Source: Robinsoniella peoriensis
GTDB taxonomy: Bacteria > Bacillota > Clostridia > Lachnospirales > Lachnospiraceae
NCBI RefSeq assembly: GCF_042680125.1
Contig: NZ_JBHTNY010000027.1
Strand: one strand, 5' to 3'
Length of the DNA stretch: 64,000 nt
The translations under genes and the position numbers were made by a program. Shown here piece after piece: positions 1 through 7,329 of this stretch (positions within the stretch are counted from its first letter, which is position 1; every line of letters begins with the position of its first letter). Under the pieces are notes generated by a model, which worked only from the letters and a program-made list of their open reading frames with translations, made no database searches and was not told the origin of the DNA.

Positions 1-70
1 CTAGGCTATTTGACACCGAAAGAATATCGCCTTACTAACCTTAAAAAAGTTGTCTAAATAAATGTTGACA
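1..70 (+). mobile_element. Right end of an IS3-family insertion sequence (transposase C-terminus and terminal repeat)
   Basis: The plus strand is open from base 1 and ends in TAA at 55-57. The tail reads LGYLTPKEYRLTNLKKVV, which matches the end of IS3-family OrfB transposases (the ...LGYLTPxEYR... tail after the DDE domain). Thirteen bases later the sequence ends in TGTTGACA at about 63-70, as expected for an IS3-type TG...CA terminus, and conjugation-gene sequence follows at once. The rest of the element is outside the window. Family placement rests on this short tail only, so the subgroup is not determined. Confidence 0.65.
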
Positions 71-108
71 ATCCAGGTAGATACAGAGCCTTTCTCTTTT
101 TTACTCAT
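71..108 (-). pseudogene. 5' stub of a VirB4/TraE-type conjugation ATPase gene, interrupted by the IS
   Basis: An ATG at 108 overlaps the prgI stop and has the ribosome binding site GGAGG (116-120) at good spacing. It encodes MSKKEKGSVSTW and then runs into the IS end near base 70, after which the reading frame closes at base 1. In Tn1549-type conjugative elements the gene directly after prgI encodes the VirB4-like ATPase that powers the secretion channel, so position and overlap suggest this identity; twelve residues cannot prove it. If the rest of the gene is not expressed beyond the insertion, this element cannot transfer by itself. Confidence 0.45.
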
Positions 109-370
109 CGACTGACCTCCAATCATAGGTTTGTGGCTTTATAAAAAAGAAAGCCACAGCATATTTGATAAAATCAAGGATGCTTACATCCTCAAAGCGA
201 ATTGACAAAAAGGCATAGACAGCGGTGATTACCACCGGCAGGAGCAAGCCTGTCTGAGAAAGTGCAAAGACAGAAACGAGCAAACCGATAGCGATAATTC
301 CAATATCACGCAGCTCCCACAACCACAAAGTTGCCTTTGCTTTCAGATTATCGGGGTATAGATATTCCAT
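101..370 (-). CDS. PrgI-family membrane protein of a conjugative element
   Basis: This 89-residue protein has a short cytoplasmic start (MEYLYPDNLKAKATLW), two adjacent hydrophobic segments at about residues 23-42 and 44-62, and a tail ending in DWRSVDE. Sequence and size match the PrgI family, small inner-membrane subunits of Gram-positive type IV secretion channels that work next to the VirB4 ATPase. The ATG at 370 is chosen because AGGAGG lies just upstream; the longer reading to 427 has no such site. It overlaps the 3' end of the methyltransferase beta gene by 23 bases and the virB4-type start by 8 bases, so the genes are probably translationally coupled. Confidence 0.85.
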   Translation of the reverse strand: MEYLYPDNLKAKATLWLWELRDIGIIAIGLLVSVFALSQTGLLLPVVITAVYAFLSIRFEDVSILDFIKYAVAFFFIKPQTYDWRSVDE

Positions 371-2141
371 TGGATTCCTCCTTTTGTTGTTGTAAAAAAT
401 AAGCAATCCCACGCATGACAAAGTCAACGCACGGAATTGCTACACTGTTGCCAAGAGCCTTGTATCGTGGACTGTCGGCAGCTTTTTCAATATTCGTCCA
501 CCCATAGGGAAAGCCTTGGAGTCTTTCACACTCCAAGGGTGTCAGCCTACGGACGAGATTTCTCTTGACGGCAAGGTTTTCACTGCCACCTCCGTTGGTT
601 CCTCCACTTGCTCTTAGGGTACTGATACCCTCGGCAAAATCTGAATAACCAGTTCCACCAAACACAGCAGAACCGTCATCAATAATGCATTTGCCTTGCT
701 CTACATATTGATTGCCGATGCCTTTTTCATCACCACTGCACAATGCACCGACTACATCTTGATAGGTTTTATCCACGATGCACTTATCCTGATTCACATA
801 GATAGTGTTGACACCCTTATAATCTCGGTGGCACAAAACTCCCACCACCTCTTGGTAGGATTCCGGCTTGTAGATTGCATGGATATCAGAGGTGGTTAGT
901 GTGTAGCTGACGCCCTTTTGCACACCCTGTCCGTTGCCACCGTTTTGTGGCTGGCGGTCTATGGTATTGGCGGCTATGCAGTAGCTTTCTTGGGGTTGCA
1001 GAATGGCAACGCCACCTTGATTTTTGCTTGGATCGGGGTTTGAGGTGTCGAGGGTTCTTGACTTATCTGTTTCTCTGCATCCCGATATGGGATTGCTTGA
1101 TTTCATGGAATTGCTGTCCTTGCTGTCAAGGCTAAAGGCAAGTGGCTGTGTCAATAGCGGGATATTATTACCGCCTGTACCATAAACAGATGCCACTGTT
1201 GGTGCAATCTTTAACGGTCCATTGTAGCGGCAGTCCTTACCGTGATTGTCGAACAAAACAGGCTGATTGTTTCCCGACATTCCTGCACTGGCCGTAATGG
1301 TTGGGCATACACCCTCGGCAATTTCTGCACCGCCTTGCTGTGTTGCCATTACAATTGGCAGGTTTCCACCCATTCCTGCACGGAGGGTAGCAGTAATATC
1401 TTCGGTAATATCCATGCGTTCTCCGCCCTGGTCATTGAGACAAATGGCTGGTTCTATGACACCGTTTCTGCCGGTGCTGTTCCCACAGTTGGTGCCAAGA
1501 GTAGCGGCTACTTGTCCTGACACATCTCCTGCGTATCCGTCAAAGCCTATTTTTTCTTCCTGTTTTAATGGCTTTTTCACAAAGGTCTGCATCTGCATAT
1601 TTTGTGTTGCCATCAATGCCCCCGACAAATTATCAAGGTCAATGCCCTCATTTCGCTGATTGATATGATAGGATTTTAACTCTGACATATCGGATACTGT
1701 TTCTTCTGTAGGTGTCAGTCCTGCCTGTATCTCAAGTGCTGTTTTGAGCTGCACAGGCAGTTCCTTATCCCTCGCTTTGGCTCTCCGCAAAATCCCCAAA
1801 CAAGCAGTCTTGCTTAAATAATATTTGGGGAGCGGTGAGTCCTCCAAAATCTGCGACAAGGAAGATTCTACGACGTCGCTGGGCGACTCCCCAGTATTGA
1901 GCATCGATGACACGCCAAGCCAAGCTGAATTCATTTCCCAATATGGCAATCCCAGCAGATTGCCACTTCCCGGAGTCAGGTCGAGGAACATTACAGGTGC
2001 TGTCCTTAATGCGGATAATTTCTTCGATGACCGCCCTGAAATCTTCGCCCTCGGCACTGGAGAAAGCTCCGGGGACATTTTCCCACACCATGTATCTTGG
2101 TCGAATAAGGTGAGCTGGGATACCTCGTTTTCCATCTGCAT
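348..2141 (-). CDS. Cytosine-C5 DNA methyltransferase, C-terminal polypeptide (target recognition and motifs IX-X), encoded in an overlapping frame
   Basis: This 597-residue protein carries the C-terminal half of a C5-cytosine methyltransferase. Near the end it has RRLTPLECERLQGFP and then SPRYKALGNSVAIP, the conserved motif IX-X region. The middle is rich in glycine/asparagine repeats (TLRAGMGG, ASAGMSGNN, VYGTGGNN) of the kind seen in phage-type target-recognition domains, plus two copies of a module of about 32 residues built on YQ(E/D)VVGxLC. The N-terminal 125 residues, including PKYYLSKTACLGILRR, match a domain common in Firmicutes phages and conjugative elements. This part overlaps the N-terminal methyltransferase gene by 377 bases in another frame. 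The ATG at 2141 has its own AAAGGAG seven bases upstream, so independent translation is well supported. It probably pairs with the partner subunit to form one enzyme. Confidence 0.75.
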   Translation of the reverse strand: MQMENEVSQLTLFDQDTWCGKMSPELSPVPRAKISGRSSKKLSALRTAPVMFLDLTPGSGNLLGLPYWEMNSAWLGVSSMLNTGESPSDVVESSLSQILEDSPLPKYYLSKTACLGILRRAKARDKELPVQLKTALEIQAGLTPTEETVSDMSELKSYHINQRNEGIDLDNLSGALMATQNMQMQTFVKKPLKQEEKIGFDGYAGDVSGQVAATLGTNCGNSTGRNGVIEPAICLNDQGGERMDITEDITATLRAGMGGNLPIVMATQQGGAEIAEGVCPTITASAGMSGNNQPVLFDNHGKDCRYNGPLKIAPTVASVYGTGGNNIPLLTQPLAFSLDSKDSNSMKSSNPISGCRETDKSRTLDTSNPDPSKNQGGVAILQPQESYCIAANTIDRQPQNGGNGQGVQKGVSYTLTTSDIHAIYKPESYQEVVGVLCHRDYKGVNTIYVNQDKCIVDKTYQDVVGALCSGDEKGIGNQYVEQGKCIIDDGSAVFGGTGYSDFAEGISTLRASGGTNGGGSENLAVKRNLVRRLTPLECERLQGFPYGWTNIEKAADSPRYKALGNSVAIPCVDFVMRGIAYFLQQQKEESNGISIPR

Positions 2142-2451
2142 TTCTCATCTCCTTTACCAGTCTTGTTTGCTCCATGAATAGCCCTGAACGCTCTCCCTCA
2201 AGTCCGGCTCGCTTGCCTGCAACAGATAAATCCTGACATGGCGAGCCACCGCAGATGATGTCCACAGGAGGGAGGGTTGCTCCGTTTAGCTTTGTGATAT
2301 CCCCGACATGGAGCATATCGGGAAATCTTACCTTTGTTACTTCGATGGGAAAGCTTTCAATCTCACTTGCCCAAACAGGGGTAATTCCACTGTGAATGGC
2401 TGCCAAAGGAAAGCCACCGATTCCATCGAAGAGGCTCCCCATACTCATCAT
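1765..2451 (-). CDS. Cytosine-C5 DNA methyltransferase, N-terminal catalytic polypeptide
   Basis: This 228-residue protein holds the SAM-binding and catalytic half of a C5-cytosine methyltransferase. It has motif I SLFDGIGGF (residues 6-14), the motif IV loop GGSPCQDLS with catalytic Cys72, motif VI ENV at 124-126, and motif VIII QRRRR at 191-195. It stops soon after, before the recognition domain and motifs IX-X, which are on the next polypeptide. Whole enzymes of this family usually exceed 350 residues, so the gene is split. The start overlaps the stop of the DUF4406 gene (TGATG) without a strong binding site, which suggests coupling. In conjugative elements such enzymes probably protect entering DNA from host restriction; the target sequence cannot be read from the protein. 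Confidence 0.85.
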   Translation of the reverse strand: MMSMGSLFDGIGGFPLAAIHSGITPVWASEIESFPIEVTKVRFPDMLHVGDITKLNGATLPPVDIICGGSPCQDLSVAGKRAGLEGERSGLFMEQTRLVKEMRNADGKRGIPAHLIRPRYMVWENVPGAFSSAEGEDFRAVIEEIIRIKDSTCNVPRPDSGKWQSAGIAILGNEFSLAWRVIDAQYWGVAQRRRRIFLVADFGGLTAPQILFKQDCLFGDFAESQSEG

Positions 2452-2822
2452 CAGAGTGTACCCATTTGCATTTGTGGAGCTTGATTTTTCACTTCGCCAA
2501 CACGAAAACTTTGCTCATATTCCATTACTCTGCGGGTGGGAACAGACAACCTTTGGGCTTCCTCAATTTCGGACATCATGCCAAGGGAGATATGATCCCC
2601 GAAACACCATAACGCATCACAGTTTTGAAGCATGGCAAGTCCCATGTCTAAACCGAGCTGTCTTTCCCGGGGGTTATGCTCGTCTAAAATATTGGGGTAA
2701 AGTAAATGGGGACAAAAAAAAGCGTGTCCTTGTTCCATAACGAACCGGCACGCATTCTTTGCAAACTCCGTATTTTTTTCGATATCCCCGGCATAAGGGG
2801 ATGCAACATAAATTCGCTTCAT
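2451..2822 (-). CDS. DUF4406 (nucleoside deoxyribosyltransferase-like) protein
   Basis: The protein (123 residues) opens with MKRIYVASPYAGDIEKN, a Rossmann-like start typical of DUF4406 and related nucleoside 2-deoxyribosyltransferase-like proteins, followed by CPHLLYP, and CDALWCFGDHIS and MMSEIEEAQ segments that in this fold form the nucleotide-binding face. The biochemical role in conjugative elements is not established. The ATG at 2822 has AAAGGA eight bases upstream; an in-frame TTG two codons earlier is less likely. The gene sits between the VirB6-like gene and the methyltransferase pair in the transfer operon. Confidence 0.75.
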   Translation of the reverse strand: MKRIYVASPYAGDIEKNTEFAKNACRFVMEQGHAFFCPHLLYPNILDEHNPRERQLGLDMGLAMLQNCDALWCFGDHISLGMMSEIEEAQRLSVPTRRVMEYEQSFRVGEVKNQAPQMQMGTL

Positions 2823-2843
2823 AGGCAAATTCCTTTCTCTGTA

Positions 2844-3749
2844 TTATTTTGGTGCTACTGCCTGCACCACGGTTCTTGTGGTATTCACTGCCGCTTGTGC
2901 AGTATAGACAGCACTCATCATATTGGCTCTGGTACTGGTATCCAGTCCAAAGGCACCGGCGATTCTTGGCACTTCACCTGCGGCAAGCATAAGACCGAGT
3001 CCAAGCAGACAGTGATCCTTTAACACCATCAGTCCTGCAGTGAGGATTGTTGCCTGTAAAAATGTCGTAAGGCACAACCCTACGATCTGCTTGCACCACT
3101 GAATAAAGCCGTCATAATATCCTCTCGGAACAGAGAACATATATAGGCTGCCTACAGCAATTTGGATAAGCAAGATACCTCCACGTTTTAGGTTTGCGAA
3201 GAACACTTTAATCACTGCATAGCCCATCATGATGATAATAAACAGCATCAGAATTGGGCTTGTTATGGCACTGAGCCCTCCGAAGATGCCAGTACCCATT
3301 GCACTTTCAATACCATCTATGGTAGACAGTCCTGATATAATTTCATTCGCCACCTCGCCAAAGCTCGTGCCATACCCTGTGATGCCTGCCGTTAAACTAC
3401 TTTGCAGATTGACCGACAGTTCAAACAATCTGATAGGTACAACGGTAAAAAGTGATACCGCCATAAAACCTTTGAGGGCATTAATAAGGGATTCTTTGAT
3501 GCTGCCTTTGCCATTTTGGTATTCGATTCCTGTTTCAAAGCAGGACACCACAAGACCGACGACATACAGCGCCCAAGCCAGATAAGAGAAAAACAATACA
3601 ATGCTCTGCACCCAAGCCATTTCAAAAAGTTCAACACCCATGTTTCCCATTTGGGAAAAGAAGTTGCCAAGAAATCCAACCACCTGTCCATAAAGCCAGT
3701 CAATGATCTGATCCATGACATCGCCAAGGATAAAATCCCATATAAACAA
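2844..3749 (-). CDS. VirB6/TrbL-like conjugal channel membrane protein
   Basis: A 301-residue polytopic membrane protein with hydrophobic segments near residues 48-70, 90-105, 165-190, 190-215 and 225-262. Its layout and sequence match the TrbL/VirB6-like channel component of Tn1549-type conjugative elements, which spans the membrane and guides DNA or protein substrates. A TTG start at 3749 is taken because GGAGG lies nine bases upstream; the next in-frame ATG falls eleven codons later and would remove only a short amphipathic stretch. It precedes DUF4406 by 21 bases, consistent with one transfer operon. Confidence 0.8.
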   Translation of the reverse strand: MFIWDFILGDVMDQIIDWLYGQVVGFLGNFFSQMGNMGVELFEMAWVQSIVLFFSYLAWALYVVGLVVSCFETGIEYQNGKGSIKESLINALKGFMAVSLFTVVPIRLFELSVNLQSSLTAGITGYGTSFGEVANEIISGLSTIDGIESAMGTGIFGGLSAITSPILMLFIIIMMGYAVIKVFFANLKRGGILLIQIAVGSLYMFSVPRGYYDGFIQWCKQIVGLCLTTFLQATILTAGLMVLKDHCLLGLGLMLAAGEVPRIAGAFGLDTSTRANMMSAVYTAQAAVNTTRTVVQAVAPK

Positions 3750-3834
3750 AAACGACCACCTCCAATCTTAAAAGAATAAGGGCATACCGTTTTCACGATA
3801 CACCCTTTGGTTTGGCATAAAAAATGACGAACAG

Positions 3835-4137
3835 CTAACCGATTATCGGTTTTAACTGCTCGTCATCCTTTTCGAATATTTCCAGTATCATTCTTGCTCC
3901 CATACGGAAGCCATAGGTAAAGCATTCTTCGCCATTCACCTCACTGATGTTGCTCCAAGTGGACATGATCTCATCAAGGGTTTTCTTGTCCGTATCAGAG
4001 AGCTTTTGGTCGAGTGAATCGGCTAAATCACTGAGTTTGATTTGCAATGCTCGGTATTTGCTGTCTTGCGGGATAGGTCTTGACTGTGGTGCAATTTTTC
4101 CGTTGTACAAATCACTAAGTATTTTTTCTTTCTGCAT
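3835..4137 (-). CDS. DUF6809-like small conjugative-element protein
   Basis: A 100-residue soluble, mainly helical protein (MQKEKILSDLYNGKIAPQ...). Sequence pattern and location match the small DUF6809 family found in Firmicutes conjugative elements, with the conserved-looking tail FTYGFRMGARMILEI. No catalytic residues are evident, and the function is unknown. The start at 4137 follows GAGG with an eight-base gap; a GTG three codons upstream is less well placed. It is the gene before the VirB6-like channel protein in the operon direction. Confidence 0.65.
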   Translation of the reverse strand: MQKEKILSDLYNGKIAPQSRPIPQDSKYRALQIKLSDLADSLDQKLSDTDKKTLDEIMSTWSNISEVNGEECFTYGFRMGARMILEIFEKDDEQLKPIIG

Positions 4138-4227
4138 TTTTCTCACCTCACTTTCAAGTACAACACACTACCACAATATATAGTAAATATCTATATTCAA
4201 TATCAACGAAAACTACTGTATGTTGTT

Positions 4228-4656
4228 TTACATTGACATTGTCATAGCAGGAGACTCTTGCAACTCCATACTCTGCTCCATAAAAAGGTCGGCATAATCG
4301 TTAATCTGATCAGCAAGCAGTTCCATATCTCTTGGTGTTGGCTTATACACATACCACTCAGCTTGATTACCATCTTTCCAAATATATGGGGTAATGCTAT
4401 TTCGGAAGTTTGGATTGCTCACTTGTTTTTTGCCCCAAATATCTGCAAACTTGATGGTGTTATTGTCAATGACACCATTGTTCTTGTCCACGGCACTGAT
4501 GCTGATCCCCTCATAATGGTCTGCATATCCAAAGGTGGTGAAGAACAGCTTCAAGCGATTGTTTTCACCCAAGGGGATATACATGGCATTGCCGATGCAT
4601 TTTCTACCCTCAAATTCTTCTGTACATTTCATAAGTTCATCTGTAAAAAAGCTCAT
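4228..4656 (-). CDS. Uncharacterised conjugative-element protein
   Basis: A 142-residue soluble protein without a recognised domain. Visible features are an acidic N-terminus (MSFFTDELMKCTEEFEG), a beta-rich middle (RLKLFFTTFGYADHYEGIS) and a C-terminus rich in Glu and Met. The ATG at 4656 is placed seven bases after GGAGGT, which decides it over the ATG at 4671 that overlaps the binding site. It stands between the ribbon-helix-helix gene and DUF6809, so it is probably a conserved accessory protein of the transfer module. I cannot assign a function. Confidence 0.6.
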   Translation of the reverse strand: MSFFTDELMKCTEEFEGRKCIGNAMYIPLGENNRLKLFFTTFGYADHYEGISISAVDKNNGVIDNNTIKFADIWGKKQVSNPNFRNSITPYIWKDGNQAEWYVYKPTPRDMELLADQINDYADLFMEQSMELQESPAMTMSM

Positions 4657-4725
4657 AATAGTTACCTCCATAAAAAATGGAGAGGGCGACTATTGCACTC
4701 TCTCCGTTAGCTGTTATTCATTAAT

Positions 4726-5028
4726 TTATTCTTGTGCTTCAATCTCATCCAATGCCTTGGTGATAAGCTGGGTGATGAATGCTTTTTGGGTAAGGTGTGG
4801 CATGGCATCCACGTGCTTTTTGATTCTTGCGAATAGTTCCTCGCTGATTTGTAGTGCCAGTGTTCTTGTCTGTGCCATACTTGGTTTCATCTCCTTCATT
4901 TCGTAGTATTCGGTAATAAGCTGTGTCACATATTGATTTAGAGTAAGTTCGCTTTGCTCCTTATTTGTGCATACCTTTTGGTGCAGTGCAATAGGGATTT
5001 GTGCGCATAGATTTTTTGTTTGTGCCAT
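4726..5028 (-). CDS. Two-repeat ribbon-helix-helix-like protein of the conjugative element
   Basis: The 100-residue protein consists of two similar halves, each starting MAQT(K/R) followed by a short beta-strand (NLCAQIPIAL and TLALQISEEL) and then a helical segment ending in QLIT. The pattern resembles CopG/Arc ribbon-helix-helix DNA-binding proteins, here as an internal duplication. Such proteins often act at relaxosomes or as transfer-operon repressors; that role is inferred. The ATG at 5028 has AGGAGG upstream. It is the first surviving gene of the transfer operon; the sequence upstream switches to transposase-like debris and then to the metal operon. Confidence 0.65.
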   Translation of the reverse strand: MAQTKNLCAQIPIALHQKVCTNKEQSELTLNQYVTQLITEYYEMKEMKPSMAQTRTLALQISEELFARIKKHVDAMPHLTQKAFITQLITKALDEIEAQE

Positions 5029-5140
5029 TTTCTGTTCCTCCTGTTCATCATGATTTTGCAAGCAAAGCATACCCTAAAGCACAAGGAATAGCTATACCCA
5101 ATACCAACAAGAAAGGAAGTTAATTTGTAACATCGGTTGC

Positions 5141-5191
5141 TTTGACTACATACCCAAAATAGTCCAGAGTATCCTTGCAAAAGGACGGTGA
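5141..5191 (+). repeat. Repeat copy A: transposase-like C-terminal remnant
   Basis: Read on the plus strand this ends in YIPKIVQSILAKGR and a TGA at 5189-5191. Bases 5156-5179 are identical to bases 13365-13388 (copy B), and a diverged copy C lies at 10691-10774. The remnant sits between the conjugative element and the terminator of the metal operon. I read it as the last codons of a degraded mobile-element protein of unknown family. Confidence 0.5.
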
Positions 5192-5202
5192 TATTTTCTA
5201 TA

Positions 5203-5245
5203 CTTTAAAAACAAACCCTGCTGATTTACTTTCAACAGGGTAGTC
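5203..5245 (-). terminator. Rho-independent terminator of the Orp-like operon
   Basis: On the minus strand the stem ACCCTG (5241-5236) pairs with CAGGGT (5220-5215) and is followed by TTGTTTTT. It lies 40 bases after the stop of the last operon gene. Confidence 0.75.
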
Positions 5246-5284
5246 TCTTTAATAATGCAATTATTTCCTTGTGTTCAATGCTAT

Positions 5285-5641
5285 CTATTCCACACACTCA
5301 TCATGATGCTGATGTTCATGGCAAATGGAGCCAGTAGATTTAAGAGTTCCTTGCAGGTACGCTTCTACGGCAGTTTTCGCATCTCCTGAAGTTCCTACAA
5401 CAACTTCAACGTTTCTTTCATTAAAAATCTCAACCGCACCTCCGCCCATGCCTCCGCTGATGATGACATTTACACCACGATCGGCAAGGAAATTGGGTAA
5501 AAAGCCAGGCTTGTGTCCGGGGTTGGCAATGGTTTCGCTTTTGACAATTTGACTTTTTTCGGCATCAAAAATCATAAACCCTTCGCAATGTCCAAAGTGC
5601 TCAGTCACCATTCCATTTTCACTTGCTACAGCAATTTTCAT
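5285..5641 (-). CDS. NifX/NifB-type (Orp-like) metal-cluster-binding protein, His-rich tail
   Basis: A 118-residue protein of the dinitrogenase iron-molybdenum cofactor family (Pfam 02579), shared by NifX, the NifB C-terminus and the orange protein ORP. It has the family start MKIAVASENGMVTEHFGHC and the core VIISGGMGGGAVEIF. The tail CHEHQHHDECVE is rich in His, Cys and Glu, which would suit metal binding. It is the last gene of a nine-gene operon and starts within bases of the mrp stop (TAAAATGATG), so the two are coupled. The binding site GGAGGA lies inside the end of mrp; either of two adjacent ATGs could serve. By analogy with Desulfovibrio ORP it may carry a Mo-Cu or Fe-S cluster, but the ligand is not known here. 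Confidence 0.8.
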   Translation of the reverse strand: MKIAVASENGMVTEHFGHCEGFMIFDAEKSQIVKSETIANPGHKPGFLPNFLADRGVNVIISGGMGGGAVEIFNERNVEVVVGTSGDAKTAVEAYLQGTLKSTGSICHEHQHHDECVE

Positions 5642-5645
5642 CATT

Positions 5646-6485
5646 TTAGTTTTCCTCCATTTTTTCTAATATTTTTGCAACCGGCTCAAGCCAATTGCCA
5701 TCGAAAAGCTCTATCATACCTCTGTCACATGCAGCTGAAATTTTCGGGTCAATAGGTAGTTTAGCAAGAACCTTTAAATTATGCTTATCAGCAATTTCTT
5801 CAATGTGGCTTTCGCCAAATATCTGATAATTCTTGCCATTGTCAGGACATTTAAAATAGGACATGTTTTCCACCAGACCGATAATAGGGATATTCATCAT
5901 CTCAGCCATCTTGACAGCCTTTGACACAATCATGGATACCAGCTCCTGCGGAGATGTCACAACGATAATTCCATCAACAGCAATGGATTGAAATACCGTA
6001 AGGGGAACATCACCAGTACCTGGAGGCATGTCGATGAACATAAAATCCACATCGTTCCAGATAACATCTGTCCAGAACTGCTTTACTGTACCAGCAATAA
6101 TCGGCCCTCTCCAGACAACTGGATCAGTATCATTTTCTAATAATAAATTGACAGACATTATATCAATACCGGTCTTGGTTTTAACAGGAAATAGGCCAAG
6201 ATCACTGCCTTTGGCTTTTTCTTTGATACCAAAGGCTTTAGGGATAGAAGGCCCAGTAATGTCTGCATCCAGAATAGCGGTATGATAACCCATTCTGTTC
6301 ATAGTAACCGCAAGCATAGAGGTAACAAGCGACTTGCCAACACCACCTTTGCCGCTGACAACACCGATTACCTTTTTCACGCTGCTCATCTCATGCAGCT
6401 TCTCAGAGAAATCCGTTTTTTCTTCTTTTCTTTCTGCACAGTCCTCCGAGCAGCTGCTGCAGCTTTGATTGCAATTTTCGCTCAT
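5646..6485 (-). CDS. mrp: Mrp/NBP35-family ATP-dependent iron-sulfur cluster carrier
   Basis: A 279-residue P-loop ATPase of the Mrp/Nbp35/ApbC family, cytosolic carriers that hold a [4Fe-4S] cluster and pass it to client proteins. The N-terminus has a Cys cluster (CNQSCSSCSEDC, residues 5-16), then the deviant Walker A GKGGVGKS at about 45-52 and DMPPGTGD near 150. The usual second CPxC near the C-terminus reads CPDN, so one bridging Cys is missing; the N-terminal cysteines may compensate. The start at 6485 follows AAAGGAGC. Operon position next to NifX-like proteins and MinD-type ATPases matches the Mrp-ORP unit of anaerobes. Confidence 0.88.
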   Translation of the reverse strand: MSENCNQSCSSCSEDCAERKEEKTDFSEKLHEMSSVKKVIGVVSGKGGVGKSLVTSMLAVTMNRMGYHTAILDADITGPSIPKAFGIKEKAKGSDLGLFPVKTKTGIDIMSVNLLLENDTDPVVWRGPIIAGTVKQFWTDVIWNDVDFMFIDMPPGTGDVPLTVFQSIAVDGIIVVTSPQELVSMIVSKAVKMAEMMNIPIIGLVENMSYFKCPDNGKNYQIFGESHIEEIADKHNLKVLAKLPIDPKISAACDRGMIELFDGNWLEPVAKILEKMEEN

Positions 6486-6502
6486 AATATTGCTCCTTTA
6501 TT

Positions 6503-7324
6503 TTAGATTGTTATTTCACTACCTGCTGACAGATAATCAATTCTATCACCCATAGTAGCCTTCAGCCTTTTATAAGGCTCGATGCCCGTGCAATGACAGG
6601 TGTAGAACTTTGCTTTTGTGCCCATTAGGTATTTGCCAATTCTATCTATAGTGTCTGCGTCCTCATTTCCGCCAGAACGGCTGGAAAGATGAAATCCACC
6701 TATCACATAGTTAGGCATTCGTCCTTTAAACGAGTAAAAATGCTCGAGTATATTAACAATACCATTATGAGCGCACCCTGTTATTAACAGGGTCTTTCCG
6801 TCTTCCTCTATCACGAGATTCTGTTCATGGGCAAAGGTGTCGTCTACCGTTTGTCCTTTATACTCCGTGAGCAATCCATTATTCGATTTTGGGCGTGACT
6901 CTCTTTGAACAATATTTGAGAATACCTGGATTCCATCGGTGATAAAGAATCGGTCTGACGTGAGTACAATTTGTTTGTTTTCTTTCAGATTTTCATTAAG
7001 ACCGATATAATCAAATTTATTATTTGGACGAATAGCATAGTATTTCTCAAATGCCAAGCGGTGTAGAAACACCTCAGCTTTCGAGTTTTCTGTCAAAAAT
7101 GTATTCAGTCCACCACCATGGTCGTAATGTCCATGCGAAATTACCAGAAAATCAACATCAGCAATATTTACATCAAGCTTTTTAGCATTTTGAAGAAACA
7201 ACTCACTTGAGCCCACATCAAACAAGATTTTGTGTTTCTTTGTTTCTATATAAAGGCTAAGGCCATGCTCATTGCAGAAGTCTTTTGATATTGATGTGTT
7301 TTCCACTAAAGTTTTAATAAGCAT
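6503..7324 (-). CDS. MBL-fold metallohydrolase of the Orp-like operon
   Basis: A 273-residue metallo-beta-lactamase-fold protein with the metal motif SHGHYDHGGG (HxHxDH) near residues 63-72, a later HL-rich strand GGFHLSS and a C-terminal CHCTG segment. This subgroup, often labelled 7,8-dihydropterin-6-methyl-4-(beta-D-ribofuranosyl)-aminobenzene-5-phosphate synthase-like, accompanies Mrp and NifX proteins in anaerobes, but its substrate there is unknown. It lies five bases after the first MinD-type ATPase gene and 17 bases before mrp, so it belongs to the same transcript. Two binuclear metal-site halves appear intact, so an active hydrolase is likely. Confidence 0.82.
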   Translation of the reverse strand: MLIKTLVENTSISKDFCNEHGLSLYIETKKHKILFDVGSSELFLQNAKKLDVNIADVDFLVISHGHYDHGGGLNTFLTENSKAEVFLHRLAFEKYYAIRPNNKFDYIGLNENLKENKQIVLTSDRFFITDGIQVFSNIVQRESRPKSNNGLLTEYKGQTVDDTFAHEQNLVIEEDGKTLLITGCAHNGIVNILEHFYSFKGRMPNYVIGGFHLSSRSGGNEDADTIDRIGKYLMGTKAKFYTCHCTGIEPYKRLKATMGDRIDYLSAGSEITI

Positions 7325-7329
7325 GCCTT

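Noticed and set aside
348..2451. The two methyltransferase frames as one gene broken by a sequencing error
   Set aside because: The second frame is open and conserved far upstream of any possible error site and has its own ribosome binding site; one indel could not explain 377 bases of double coding.
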